The position numbers and the translations under genes were made by a program. A DNA stretch of 21,527 bases from Stenotrophomonas sp. UBA2302 (lineage in GTDB: Bacteria; Pseudomonadota; Gammaproteobacteria; Xanthomonadales; Xanthomonadaceae). Below, piece after piece: positions 7,811-15,304 of this stretch (the stretch's first letter is position 1; each line of letters starts with the position of its first letter). The DNA lies in NCBI GenBank assembly GCA_002345545.1, contig DDVW01000005.1, forward strand, positions 66,163 to 87,689, read 5' to 3'. Under the pieces are notes generated by a model. That model saw only the letters and a list, made by a program, of their open reading frames with translations. It was not told where the DNA came from and searched no databases.

Positions 7811-9613
7811 TCAGCTGGGCGCGCCTGGCGCCGGAGGAAGAGTGAAATGGAATACCGCCCCCTTGTCGACCTCGGCCTCGGCCCAGATCCGCCCGCCATG
7901 GCGGGTCAGCACCCGGCGCACATTGGCCAGGCCGATGCCGGTCCCGGGATAGTCTCCAGCCTTGTGCAGGCGCTGGAATACGCCGAACAGTTTGCCCGCA
8001 TATTGCATGTCGAAACCGGTACCGTTGTCGCGCACGCTGAACTGCAGGCTGCCATCGGGCAGCTTCTGCGAACCGACCTCGATCACCGCCCGCTCGCGGC
8101 CGGCGCTGTACTTGAGCGCATTGCCCAGCAGGTTCAGCCACACCTGCCGCATCATGTTTTCATCGGCCACCAGCACCGGCAGCGGACCGATCCGCCATTC
8201 GACCTCGTGGCTGCCATCGTCCCCCTCGGCCTCAGTGCGGCGATTGGAATCCAGCAGCGCACGGGTATCGGCCACCAGCGACTGCATGTCCACCGCCTGC
8301 AGCCGCATCGCACCGCGACCCAGGCGCGAGTACACCAGCAGATCGTCGATCAACGCCGCCATGCGCTGGGCGGAGCTGGAGATGACCTGCAGATAGTGCG
8401 TGGCCTTCTCGTCGGCGGCCTCGCCCATATGGCGGCGCAGCTTGTCGGCGAAACCGGCCATGTGCCGCAACGGCGCCCGCAGGTCGTGCGACACCGAATA
8501 GCTGAACGCCTCCAGCTCGCTGTTGACCTCGGCCATCTGCGCGACCTTGCCTTCGAGCTGGTGGTTGAGTTCCTCCACCCGCAACTGCACCGCCCGCTGC
8601 AAGGTGATGTCGCTGACGGTCATCAGCACCGCCTCGTCGACCGCATCCGGCAGCGGCATGCGCCGCGCGTTGATCAGCATGATCCGCACCAGGCCATCGA
8701 CGCTGCGCTGCTCATGCTCGAAATCCCAGAGCTCGCGCCCGCGCAACAGCACATCGGCCAGCCGCTGGCGGATGATGGCGTCATCCCATACGCCGTCGCC
8801 GATCGACTGCAGTGGACGCAGGTTGATGTCCTCCTGGCCGACGTTGTACAGCTCGGAAAAGGCCTCGTTGTGCAGCACCACCCGCAGCTCGCCATCGAGC
8901 AGCACGATCGGCTCGCGTACCGTCTGCAGCACCGCGCTGGCGCGGGCACTGGCCCTGACCAGTTTCTCCTCGACTTCGGCACGCCCGCCGATCTGGCGCT
9001 TCAGCAACCACAGCACCAGCCCGAGCAGCAGCAGCTGCACCACCAGCGCACTGCGCGACACCATTGCCGAAACCCGCTGCCGGCGTTCGGCGGTCGCCAC
9101 CCGCTTGGCCAGCTGCTGGTTCTCATGCCGCTGCAGCTCGCCCACCAGTTCATGGATCGGATAGCGGAACGCCATCTCCTCGATCAGTTCACGCTGGTGC
9201 GGCGAATCCTCGGTTTCGGCGATCTCCCGGGCCAGCGCCATCCGCTGCTCGAGGATCATCTGGATGCGGCCGATGCGCATCATCTGGTCGGGGCTGCTGC
9301 TGACCAGCTTGGCCAGTTCGGTCAGATCCTCCTCGATGCGGCCGGCCTGCTTCATGCGCTGCTGAAGCGCCGGCAAATCGATGCCCTTGGACATGGTCAG
9401 TGCCGCTGATTCCACATCGCGGACGCTGGCCTGCAGGTTGTACAGGCGCGCGCCGATCGCCTGCGCATGGACCACCCAGTTGGCGGCATCGACACTTTCA
9501 CTGGCCAGCTGCCGCAGGGTCAGCGCCGGAACCACGATGATCAGTACCGCTGCCAGGGCCAGGCCCCCCAGGCGCCAGCGATCCCAGCCGTCATCGGTGA
9601 ATCTGGATAGCAT
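7811..9613 (-). CDS. CHASE3-PAS membrane sensor histidine kinase (phytochrome-type kinase core)
   Basis: A 600-residue inner-membrane sensor. Span 1 is at about 15-35. A helical periplasmic region (36-185) contains SVRDVESAALTMSKG, matching the CHASE3 pattern. Span 2 is at about 187-206. A PAS domain (about 222-338) includes REPIVLLDGELRVVLHNEAF. The HisKA helix has His376 in FSYSVSHDLRAPLRHM. The ATPase domain has LNLLGNALKYS (493-503), DNGTGFD (529-535) and PGTGIGLANV (556-565). There is no chromophore-binding domain, so it is not a photoreceptor despite the phytochrome-like core. An in-frame TTG at 9616 precedes the ATG at 9613; AGGGGGA six bases before the ATG decides for the ATG. It is the first gene of a kinase-regulator-hybrid operon. 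What the CHASE3 region senses is unknown. Confidence 0.93.
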   Translation of the reverse strand: MLSRFTDDGWDRWRLGGLALAAVLIIVVPALTLRQLASESVDAANWVVHAQAIGARLYNLQASVRDVESAALTMSKGIDLPALQQRMKQAGRIEEDLTELAKLVSSSPDQMMRIGRIQMILEQRMALAREIAETEDSPHQRELIEEMAFRYPIHELVGELQRHENQQLAKRVATAERRQRVSAMVSRSALVVQLLLLGLVLWLLKRQIGGRAEVEEKLVRASARASAVLQTVREPIVLLDGELRVVLHNEAFSELYNVGQEDINLRPLQSIGDGVWDDAIIRQRLADVLLRGRELWDFEHEQRSVDGLVRIMLINARRMPLPDAVDEAVLMTVSDITLQRAVQLRVEELNHQLEGKVAQMAEVNSELEAFSYSVSHDLRAPLRHMAGFADKLRRHMGEAADEKATHYLQVISSSAQRMAALIDDLLVYSRLGRGAMRLQAVDMQSLVADTRALLDSNRRTEAEGDDGSHEVEWRIGPLPVLVADENMMRQVWLNLLGNALKYSAGRERAVIEVGSQKLPDGSLQFSVRDNGTGFDMQYAGKLFGVFQRLHKAGDYPGTGIGLANVRRVLTRHGGRIWAEAEVDKGAVFHFTLPPAPGAPS

Positions 9614-9672
9614 CAACGTCCCCCTGGTTCTTCTGGCCCATCACATCACCTGCCCGGAAGCTGCCCGGCCGC

Positions 9673-9702
9673 ACCATAGCGGCCGGATGCGCTGGGCGCC
9701 AA
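9673..9702 (-). promoter_or_regulatory. Candidate sigma-70 promoter of the kinase operon
   Basis: On the - strand there is TTGGCG (complement of 9697-9702), an 18-base spacer, then TATGGT (complement of 9673-9678); each hexamer matches 4 of 6 consensus bases. The -10 hexamer lies exactly in the 6-base loop of an inverted repeat CCGGCCGC (9665-9672) / GCGGCCGG (9679-9686). Transcription would begin about 50 bases before the kinase ATG. The match is modest and unproven. Confidence 0.35.
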
Positions 9703-9745
9703 GCATTGCATGATTCATCGCTCACGGGCATCGGCGGCCGGCGGC

Positions 9746-10099
9746 TCAATGCGCAGCTTGCGTCATGTCGATCTGCAGCGCTCCGGCATCCACGTCCACC
9801 ACATCGCGCACCTGCCGGGTCAGCGTGAGAACCTGCGCATGCGCCACGCGGTCGGCCACCCGCCCCGACAGCGTCACCCTGCCCTCGTGCACGGCGACAT
9901 CGACCGCGGCCCGGTCATCGCGGCGCAACGGCACCAGCGCGGCCTTGATCCGGGTGGCGATCCACGCATCACTCATCCGCACCACACCCGGCACGCTGTC
10001 CTGTGCGGCCAGTGCTCCAGGTGGCGGCTGCGCGCTGGCCACCGCTGCCACCCACAACGCGATGACCGCGCAAAAACCGCTTACCCCTATTTTCCGCAT
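9746..10099 (-). CDS. Periplasmic BON-domain protein
   Basis: A 117-residue exported protein with a Sec signal peptide (1-23, cleavage after ASA) and a single BON domain (about 42-112). BON features are the helix WIATRIKAALV, the strand motif GRVTLSGRVADRV (73-85, central Gly79), and QVLTLTRQVRDVVDV. BON domains, as in OsmY, are thought to bind phospholipid or envelope surfaces; the specific role here is unknown. The open frame extends 15 codons upstream, but the ATG at 10099 has AGGAG (10106-10110) six bases before it and starts directly on the signal peptide. It lies 57 bases after gnd and may be the last gene of that operon. Confidence 0.88.
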   Translation of the reverse strand: MRKIGVSGFCAVIALWVAAVASAQPPPGALAAQDSVPGVVRMSDAWIATRIKAALVPLRRDDRAAVDVAVHEGRVTLSGRVADRVAHAQVLTLTRQVRDVVDVDAGALQIDMTQAAH

Positions 10100-10156
10100 G
10101 ACCTGCTCCTGGGCTGTTGTACGGCGGCGTGCTGACCACGGCACGCCACGCCGGCA

Positions 10157-11059
10157 TTACGGTTTCCTGATCGCATGGCCGCCGAATTCATTGCGCATCG
10201 CCGCCAGCATGCGATCGGCGAACGAATTGTCCTGGCGCGAGCGCAGGCGTTCCAGCAGCGACTGGGTGATCACCGGCGCCGGCACCTCCAGCTCAAGCGC
10301 TTCGGCGACCGTCCAGCGCCCTTCGCCCGAATCGGCCACATACGGCGCGATGCCCTCCAGCCCGGGGTTGCGCTGCAGGGTAGCGGCGCTGAGGTCCAGC
10401 AGCCACGAGCGCACCACGCTGCCATGCCGCCATACCTCCGCGACCTGCGCCAGGTCCAGTGCGAACTCCTGCTTTTTCTCCATCAACGCGAAACCCTCGG
10501 CATAGGCCTGCATCATTCCGTACTCGATGCCGTTATGGACCATCTTGCAGAAATGTCCGGCACCAACCGGGCCGACATGCGCCCAGCCACGGTCCGGCGC
10601 CGGGGCCAGCGCACCGAACAGCGGGGCCAGCCGCTGCACGCTGGCCAGTTCGCCACCAACCATCAGGCAGTAGCCCTCCTGCAGTCCCCACACGCCACCA
10701 CTGGTGCCGCAATCGACAAAGCCCACGCCCTGCTCCGCACAACGTGCGCCGCGCTGCTGCGAGTGCCGGTACCAGGAGTTGCCACCGTCCACGAGCAGAT
10801 CGCCGGGCGCCAGCAGCGGCAGCAGCTGGTCCAGCACCGTATCGACCACCTCCGAGGGCACCATCAGCCACAGCGCGCGCGGTGCCGGCAACGCCTGCAC
10901 CAGTTCTTCCAGCGTCGCGGCGGTGGCGATGCCGGTGGCCGCCAGCCGTTCCCGCGCCGGCTGCCCGTGATCGAAGCCGGTCACGGCGATGCCGCCCTGT
11001 TGCAGCCGCTGCGCCATGTTGGCGCCCATGCGGCCCAGTCCAATCATTCCCAGTTCCAT
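10157..11059 (-). CDS. gnd: 6-phosphogluconate dehydrogenase, decarboxylating, short (YqeC/GntZ) type
   Basis: Oxidatively decarboxylates 6-phosphogluconate to ribulose 5-phosphate. The 300-residue protein has the dinucleotide loop GLGRMG (7-12), LVDGGNSWYRHS (89-100), the signature CGTSGGVWGLQEGYCLMVGG (117-136), and the catalytic Lys172 in GAGHFCKMVHNGIEYGMMQ. It is much shorter than the 470-residue classical enzyme because it lacks the long C-terminal extension. At the end of strand 2 there is Asp30-His-Gly rather than the Asn-Arg-Thr that binds the NADP phosphate, which fits the NAD-dependent short family (inference). The gene begins inside the end of the upstream probable-lipoprotein gene, with a 16-base overlap, so expression is probably coupled. 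A link between carbon flux and the two envelope lipoproteins is not obvious. Confidence 0.92.
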   Translation of the reverse strand: MELGMIGLGRMGANMAQRLQQGGIAVTGFDHGQPARERLAATGIATAATLEELVQALPAPRALWLMVPSEVVDTVLDQLLPLLAPGDLLVDGGNSWYRHSQQRGARCAEQGVGFVDCGTSGGVWGLQEGYCLMVGGELASVQRLAPLFGALAPAPDRGWAHVGPVGAGHFCKMVHNGIEYGMMQAYAEGFALMEKKQEFALDLAQVAEVWRHGSVVRSWLLDLSAATLQRNPGLEGIAPYVADSGEGRWTVAEALELEVPAPVITQSLLERLRSRQDNSFADRMLAAMRNEFGGHAIRKP

Positions 11060-12330
11060 GGTTCATCCCGTTTGATGGAGGAAGCTTTCGCGGCAGCGCA
11101 GGCCTGCAGGCGGCTGCCAAGCCAGCGCCGGTAGATGGTGGTGTGCAGATTGTGCAGGGCCAGGTCGATGGCGAACGGAGTGCGTGGATTACGGTCCAGC
11201 AGCCGTACCACGTGATAGCCCAGCGGCTTGATCCCCTGCCGGTGCACGTAAACCATCAGCTGCCGGTACACCGGATCGGACAGCAGGCTATCGATCCGCG
11301 CCACGATCCCGCGTTGCGGCTCCGGCAAGGCCTGCCGCAAAGCCGCATCACGCTCGTACAGCAGCCGTTCGAATCCGCGCCGCCCCTGTGGCGGCAGCTG
11401 TCGTGCCAGCTCCCATATCTGCCGGTTGCGCGCGTCGTACCAGGTCAGCCCGCCCCGATGTGCCAGGGCCTGCGCGGCCGCCTCGCTGAGATCGGTGATG
11501 ATGAAATTCTCGGCCTGGTTGTTGATGTCGTCCAGGTACTGCCGGTCGAACACGTGGGCAATGAAACCCGGCACCGCCATGAAGGCCTGCCGCCCCAGCG
11601 CGGCGGTACGCACCGCCTTGCCATCGGCGAAGAACTCGCCGGCACTGCTGCCCAGCAGAATGCTCTCGGTATCGTGCAGGGTGAGGAAGGTGCCGATGGA
11701 CAGTTCCCCGGCAGTGAAAGCGGTATCGAAGGCGGCATCGCCGAACAGCTCGCGCAAGGTGGCCAGCTGCGCCACCTGCCTGCCCACGCCGCATTCGGAA
11801 CGCACCCGTCCGGAGTAGAACGCCTCCAGGGCCCGCGCATTTCCGGCCACCGGCGCATAGCCGCGCCCGAAACTGCGGAACCGCTGCCAGCCCTGTGCCT
11901 TGGCCCCCCGCGCGCCAAAGCCTATCCAGCCCAGTTGCACGGCCGTGAAACGGTAGCCGGGATTGGTCTGCAACCGCGCACTGGCGCGCCGTGCGGCAGC
12001 GCCCAGCTTGAAGGCGAAGGCGCAACGGCTGGCCGGCTGCTGCAGCAAGCGGGCCGCCAGCTGCTCGCGCCGGTCCTCGTCGTAGCCGGCTGGCAGCCGC
12101 AACTGCAGCTCGCCCTGCGCATGCGCCTGGGCCAGGCTGCCCCGTTGGCAGGGATTGCCGGCAGCCACCTCGGGCTGCGCCCTGTCGCCCAGCTGCACCT
12201 GCCAGCCCAGCTCACGCAGCAGCTCGACGTTGCAGCCGGCAAGCGCATTGCCCGACAGCAGGCCCGGCACCATGCACAGCCACGCCACCCTGCGACCCGC
12301 CCTTGCCAGTGCGCGCCGCCGCTGCGTCAT
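11044..12330 (-). CDS. Uncharacterised exported protein, probable lipoprotein
   Basis: I do not recognise this 428-residue protein. The N-terminus has six Arg within the first 14 residues, a hydrophobic stretch (15-30), and LAGC (30-33), a good lipobox. Asn follows at +2, so it is probably acylated and could be sorted to the outer membrane; a plain Sec signal cut at ALA is the alternative. The mature part is soluble-looking, mixed alpha/beta, with no further membrane spans. Stretches that look constrained are FYSGRVRSECGVGRQVAQ (171-188, Cys180), TLHDTESILLGSSAGEFF (217-234) and DDINNQAENFIITDLSEA (267-284). The Cys and His suggest, weakly, a thiol-type enzyme; no family can be named. The start ATG overlaps the TGA of the DUF2242 gene (ATGA), and its own end overlaps gnd by 16 bases. 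Confidence 0.8.
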   Translation of the reverse strand: MTQRRRALARAGRRVAWLCMVPGLLSGNALAGCNVELLRELGWQVQLGDRAQPEVAAGNPCQRGSLAQAHAQGELQLRLPAGYDEDRREQLAARLLQQPASRCAFAFKLGAAARRASARLQTNPGYRFTAVQLGWIGFGARGAKAQGWQRFRSFGRGYAPVAGNARALEAFYSGRVRSECGVGRQVAQLATLRELFGDAAFDTAFTAGELSIGTFLTLHDTESILLGSSAGEFFADGKAVRTAALGRQAFMAVPGFIAHVFDRQYLDDINNQAENFIITDLSEAAAQALAHRGGLTWYDARNRQIWELARQLPPQGRRGFERLLYERDAALRQALPEPQRGIVARIDSLLSDPVYRQLMVYVHRQGIKPLGYHVVRLLDRNPRTPFAIDLALHNLHTTIYRRWLGSRLQACAAAKASSIKRDEPWNWE

Positions 12331-12878
12331 TGCGAATCCTCTCCACCTGCCGCTGGCGCCAGTTCGCTTACGTACTGCTGCAGGCGCTGGAAGAAATTGC
12401 GATAGAACTGCGCGTCCTGCACCGTGCTGCTGGCCACGCGCACCAGCGAGTCGTCATTGCCGCCGAACGGCAGCGACACCGAGCCCAGTGCGCCCACGCC
12501 GACACTGGCGGAGGTGGGCGACTTCTTCAACGCGTAGCGATCCTGTACCGCACTGGCGAACACCTGCGCACGGCCATCGGCGCGGGCGGCGCATGACACC
12601 CGCAGCACCAGCTGCTCGTGCACCTCGTCCCTGGGCTGGAAATTCTTGTTGGCCTCCACGCTGCCCGCATCGGCACGGACGATGGCATAGCCCTGCCCCA
12701 GCAGCGCGCGGCGCGCGGCCTCGCAGGCCTGTGCCGGGGTGCTGTCGACATTGCGGGTGTAGGTGTCGCCGGAGTCGAACGACTCGCGCAGCAACGGGGT
12801 GTTGGCGGCCTTGCCACCACAACCGGCCAGCATCAGCAGGGCCAGTGCGGCCGGCACATGCGGGCGGAAACAGCGCAT
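12327..12878 (-). CDS. DUF2242 family lipoprotein
   Basis: A 183-residue lipoprotein. A short signal peptide ends in the lipobox LAGC (17-20), giving acylated Cys20 and then Gly-Gly. The body matches the DUF2242 pattern: ESFDSGDTYTRNV (32-44), ACEAARRALLGQGYAIV (51-67), VQDRYALKK (111-119) and SASVGVGALGSVSLPFGG (123-140), ending in a FYRNFFQRLQQYV helix. The function of this family is unknown. The frame stays open to 12926, but the ATG at 12878 has GGGAG five bases upstream and puts the lipobox at a proper distance, so it is preferred. It is the first gene of the tightly coupled set with the unknown lipoprotein and gnd. A long hairpin separates it from prc. Confidence 0.87.
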   Translation of the reverse strand: MRCFRPHVPAALALLMLAGCGGKAANTPLLRESFDSGDTYTRNVDSTPAQACEAARRALLGQGYAIVRADAGSVEANKNFQPRDEVHEQLVLRVSCAARADGRAQVFASAVQDRYALKKSPTSASVGVGALGSVSLPFGGNDDSLVRVASSTVQDAQFYRNFFQRLQQYVSELAPAAGGEDSQ

Positions 12879-12910
12879 GGGCACTCCCGGTGGAGAGGGC
12901 CCACAGCATA

Positions 12911-12942
12911 ACGCCGCCAACGTCATGGGACGTTGACGGCGT
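12911..12942 (-). terminator. Long stem-loop between prc and the DUF2242 gene
   Basis: Two 13-base arms (12911-12923 and 12930-12942) pair with a single C/A mismatch around a 6-base loop CATGGG. It lies 32 bases beyond the prc stop and 33 bases before the DUF2242 start on the - strand. There is no T-run after the stem, so it is not a standard intrinsic terminator; it may be a processing, rho-assisted or attenuator structure. Confidence 0.45.
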
Positions 12943-12973
12943 CAGGGCCCGTCAGGTTTTGCCGGGACGCGCC

Positions 12974-15148
12974 TCAGTCCGCCCAGCGGCCGGGAGCGGT
13001 GGACTGCGGCAGCACCTGCGCCGACAGCGGCCGGTCCTTCTCCAGCAGGTTGACCGCATCGGCCAGGATCGCCGCCGATTCACGCAACAGCGGATCCGGG
13101 CGCTTCTCGGCGGCCTTTTCGCGCTCCGCATCCTTGACGATGTCGCGCTCGTTGCCGGTCAGGCCGTCATCGCTGCTGTCCTCGGCCAGCGGATCCAGCG
13201 GCAGGCCCAGTTCCTTGCGGATCTGCTGGCGCTGCTTGCGCTGGGTATCCTGACGGTCGCGTTCGGCACGGCGTTCGGCCTCGTTGAGCGACACGTACTT
13301 CTTCGCTGCCTCGGTGCGGAACTGCTGCACGTCCTCCTCCCACCACTGGAACTCGCGCTCACTCTGGATACGCGCGGCATGGCGCGATTCCAGCCGCGGC
13401 AGGATCGGCGCGAAATTGCCGTACTGGGTGTGCGTCACCGCGGCGATGCGGGTCCACGGCAGGGCATTGTCGTAGGTGCTCTCGCCGAATTCGCTGGCAT
13501 CGACACTGGCCGGGAACGCCAGGTCCGGCACCACGCCCTTGTGCTGGGTGGAGGAGCCGCTGACCCGGAAGAACTGGGCGATGGTCAGCTTGACCTGGCC
13601 GAAGCGTTCCTTTTCGCTGGCCGGCCAGCGGTCCAGCGGCACCACGTTCTGCACGGTGCCCTTGCCGAAACTGGTCTCGCCGATCACCAGTCCACGGCCG
13701 TAATCCTGGATGGCGCCGGCAAAAATCTCCGAGGCCGAGGCCGAACCGCGGTTGATCAGCACCGCCAGCGGGCCATCCCACGCCACCGCCGGATTGCGGT
13801 CGCTGTTGACGGTGACACGGCCACCGGACTCACGCACCTGCACCACCGGCCCCTGTTCGATAAACAGTCCGGTCAGCTCGATCGCCTCGTCCAGCGAACC
13901 GCCACCGTTGTTGCGTAGGTCCAGCACCACGCCGTCCAGCTTGTCGGCCTTGAAGCCGGCCAGCAGCTTGGCCACGTCGCGGGTGGCCGAGGCGTAGTCG
14001 GTCGCGTTGCGGCGACGGCCTTCGAAATCCTGGTAGAAGGTCGGCAGCTTGACGATGCCGATGCGGCGCTCGCCCTCACCCGGCGCACCGGGGATGGTCA
14101 GCGTTTCGCCCTTGGCGGCCTGTTCGGCCAGCCGCACTTTCTGCCGGGTCAGGGTCACCATGCGGTGCTTGCCATCCAGGCCCTCGGCCGCCGGGATGTA
14201 TTCCAGCCGCACCTGGGTGTCCTTGGCGCCGCGGATCTTGGCCACCACATCGTCGATCCGCCAGCCGATCACGTCTTCCAGCGTGCCGGACTTGCCCTGG
14301 CCAACGCCGACAATGCGGTCACCGGGCTTGAGCGTGCCATCCACCGCCGCCGGCCCACCGGCGATGATCTCGCGGATCACCACCACGTCGTCCTGGCGCT
14401 GCAGCTGCGCGCCGATGCCTTCCAGCGACAGCGACATCGCCTGGTTGAAGTTCTCGGCGGTACGCGGGGTGAAATAATCGGTATGTGGGTCCACCGCGCT
14501 GGTGTAGGCATTGAGGAAAATGGAGAACACGTCTTCGTTCTTCCATTCGTTGATGCCCTTGAGCAGGCGCTCGTAGCGCTTGTCCAGCGTCTTGCGGATA
14601 TCGGCCGCCGGCTTGCCGGCCAGCTTCAGCCGCAGCCAGTCGTTCTTGACCGACTTCCGCCACAGCTCATCCAGCGCGGTGGCGTTATCCCACGGCACGT
14701 CCTTGCGGTCGTACTCGAAGCGCTCCTCGAGGGTGAAATCCGGCTCCTGCTTGAGCAGGGCACGGGCATAGGCCACCCGCTCGGTCACCCGCTGACGGTA
14801 GACCGCGAACACCTGGAAAGCCGGATCCAGCTCGCCAGTGCGGATCGCGTTGCCGGTGCCGGCCGCCAGCGGCGCGAACCGCTCCACGTCCTCACGGGTG
14901 AAAAACTGCTTGCCGCCGTCCAGCGATTCCAGATAGCGCTTGAACACATCCTGCGAGGTCGCCGCGTCCAGTGGCCGCGGACGGTAGGCGTAGCGGCTGT
15001 CGGAAAGCAGCCCGTACACCAGCTTGGACGTGGTCGCCTGATCGGCCGTGGCCATCGAGGGCAACGCGGGAGTGTCGGCACGCGCCAGCAATGCGGCCGG
15101 CACGGTCAACGCGAAGGCCAGCAGGAAAGCGGAAACTCGGTAGTTCAT
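12974..15148 (-). CDS. prc: Carboxy-terminal processing protease Prc/Tsp (peptidase S41A)
   Basis: A periplasmic protease that degrades proteins from exposed C-termini; in E. coli Prc, with the lipoprotein NlpI, controls the murein hydrolase MepS. The 724-residue product has a signal peptide (about 1-24). A helical N-domain (about 30-235) includes LYGLLSDSRYAYRP-like and AVDPHTDYFTPR (218-229) stretches. A PDZ domain (about 238-320) includes PGDRIVGVGQG. In the catalytic core, DGVVLDLRNNGGGSLDEA precedes Ser471 in SASASEIF and Lys496 in FGKGTVQ; the 25-residue Ser-Lys spacing equals Ser452/Lys477 of E. coli Prc. A charged C-terminal domain follows. The frame runs 26 codons upstream to a GTG at 15226, but the ATG at 15148 begins the signal peptide. 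lipA lies upstream, 156 bases away. Confidence 0.95.
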   Translation of the reverse strand: MNYRVSAFLLAFALTVPAALLARADTPALPSMATADQATTSKLVYGLLSDSRYAYRPRPLDAATSQDVFKRYLESLDGGKQFFTREDVERFAPLAAGTGNAIRTGELDPAFQVFAVYRQRVTERVAYARALLKQEPDFTLEERFEYDRKDVPWDNATALDELWRKSVKNDWLRLKLAGKPAADIRKTLDKRYERLLKGINEWKNEDVFSIFLNAYTSAVDPHTDYFTPRTAENFNQAMSLSLEGIGAQLQRQDDVVVIREIIAGGPAAVDGTLKPGDRIVGVGQGKSGTLEDVIGWRIDDVVAKIRGAKDTQVRLEYIPAAEGLDGKHRMVTLTRQKVRLAEQAAKGETLTIPGAPGEGERRIGIVKLPTFYQDFEGRRRNATDYASATRDVAKLLAGFKADKLDGVVLDLRNNGGGSLDEAIELTGLFIEQGPVVQVRESGGRVTVNSDRNPAVAWDGPLAVLINRGSASASEIFAGAIQDYGRGLVIGETSFGKGTVQNVVPLDRWPASEKERFGQVKLTIAQFFRVSGSSTQHKGVVPDLAFPASVDASEFGESTYDNALPWTRIAAVTHTQYGNFAPILPRLESRHAARIQSEREFQWWEEDVQQFRTEAAKKYVSLNEAERRAERDRQDTQRKQRQQIRKELGLPLDPLAEDSSDDGLTGNERDIVKDAEREKAAEKRPDPLLRESAAILADAVNLLEKDRPLSAQVLPQSTAPGRWAD

Positions 15149-15206
15149 CAAAATACTCGTGGCGACCGGACGATGGGGAGGTTGCAGGGGAGTCGGACAC
15201 GTCGAC

Positions 15207-15227
15207 AGTGCCGAAAGTTTCGGCACT
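15207..15227. repeat. Perfect inverted repeat in the lipA-prc gap, possible operator
   Basis: Two perfect 10-base arms, AGTGCCGAAA (15207-15216) and TTTCGGCACT (15218-15227), flank a single central base. It lies about 59-79 bases before the prc start codon. No T-run follows on either strand, so it is not an intrinsic terminator. The near-gapless symmetry fits a binding site for a dimeric regulator better than an RNA hairpin. No known regulator is assigned. Confidence 0.6.
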
Positions 15228-15277
15228 TGTCACCCGCCTGCGGCCAGACTAGCCGCCGCATGGCAGCGCGGTGTGAA

Positions 15278-15297
15278 CCCCGCCGGAGCCAGCGGGG
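15278..15297 (-). terminator. Weak stem-loop after lipA
   Basis: CCCCGC (15278-15283) pairs with GCGGGG (15292-15297) across an 8-base loop, just past the lipA stop on the - strand, and is followed by TTCACA rather than a T-run. It is GC-rich and correctly placed but short, so it could be a weak terminator or chance. Confidence 0.3.
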
Positions 15298-15304
15298 CAG
15301 GTCT

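Noticed and set aside
7700..9409. 569-codon + strand frame opposite the sensor kinase, and a similar 520-codon frame at 5820-7382
   Set aside because: Both are antisense to multi-domain signalling genes with clear motifs, and neither has a recognisable domain or start signal.
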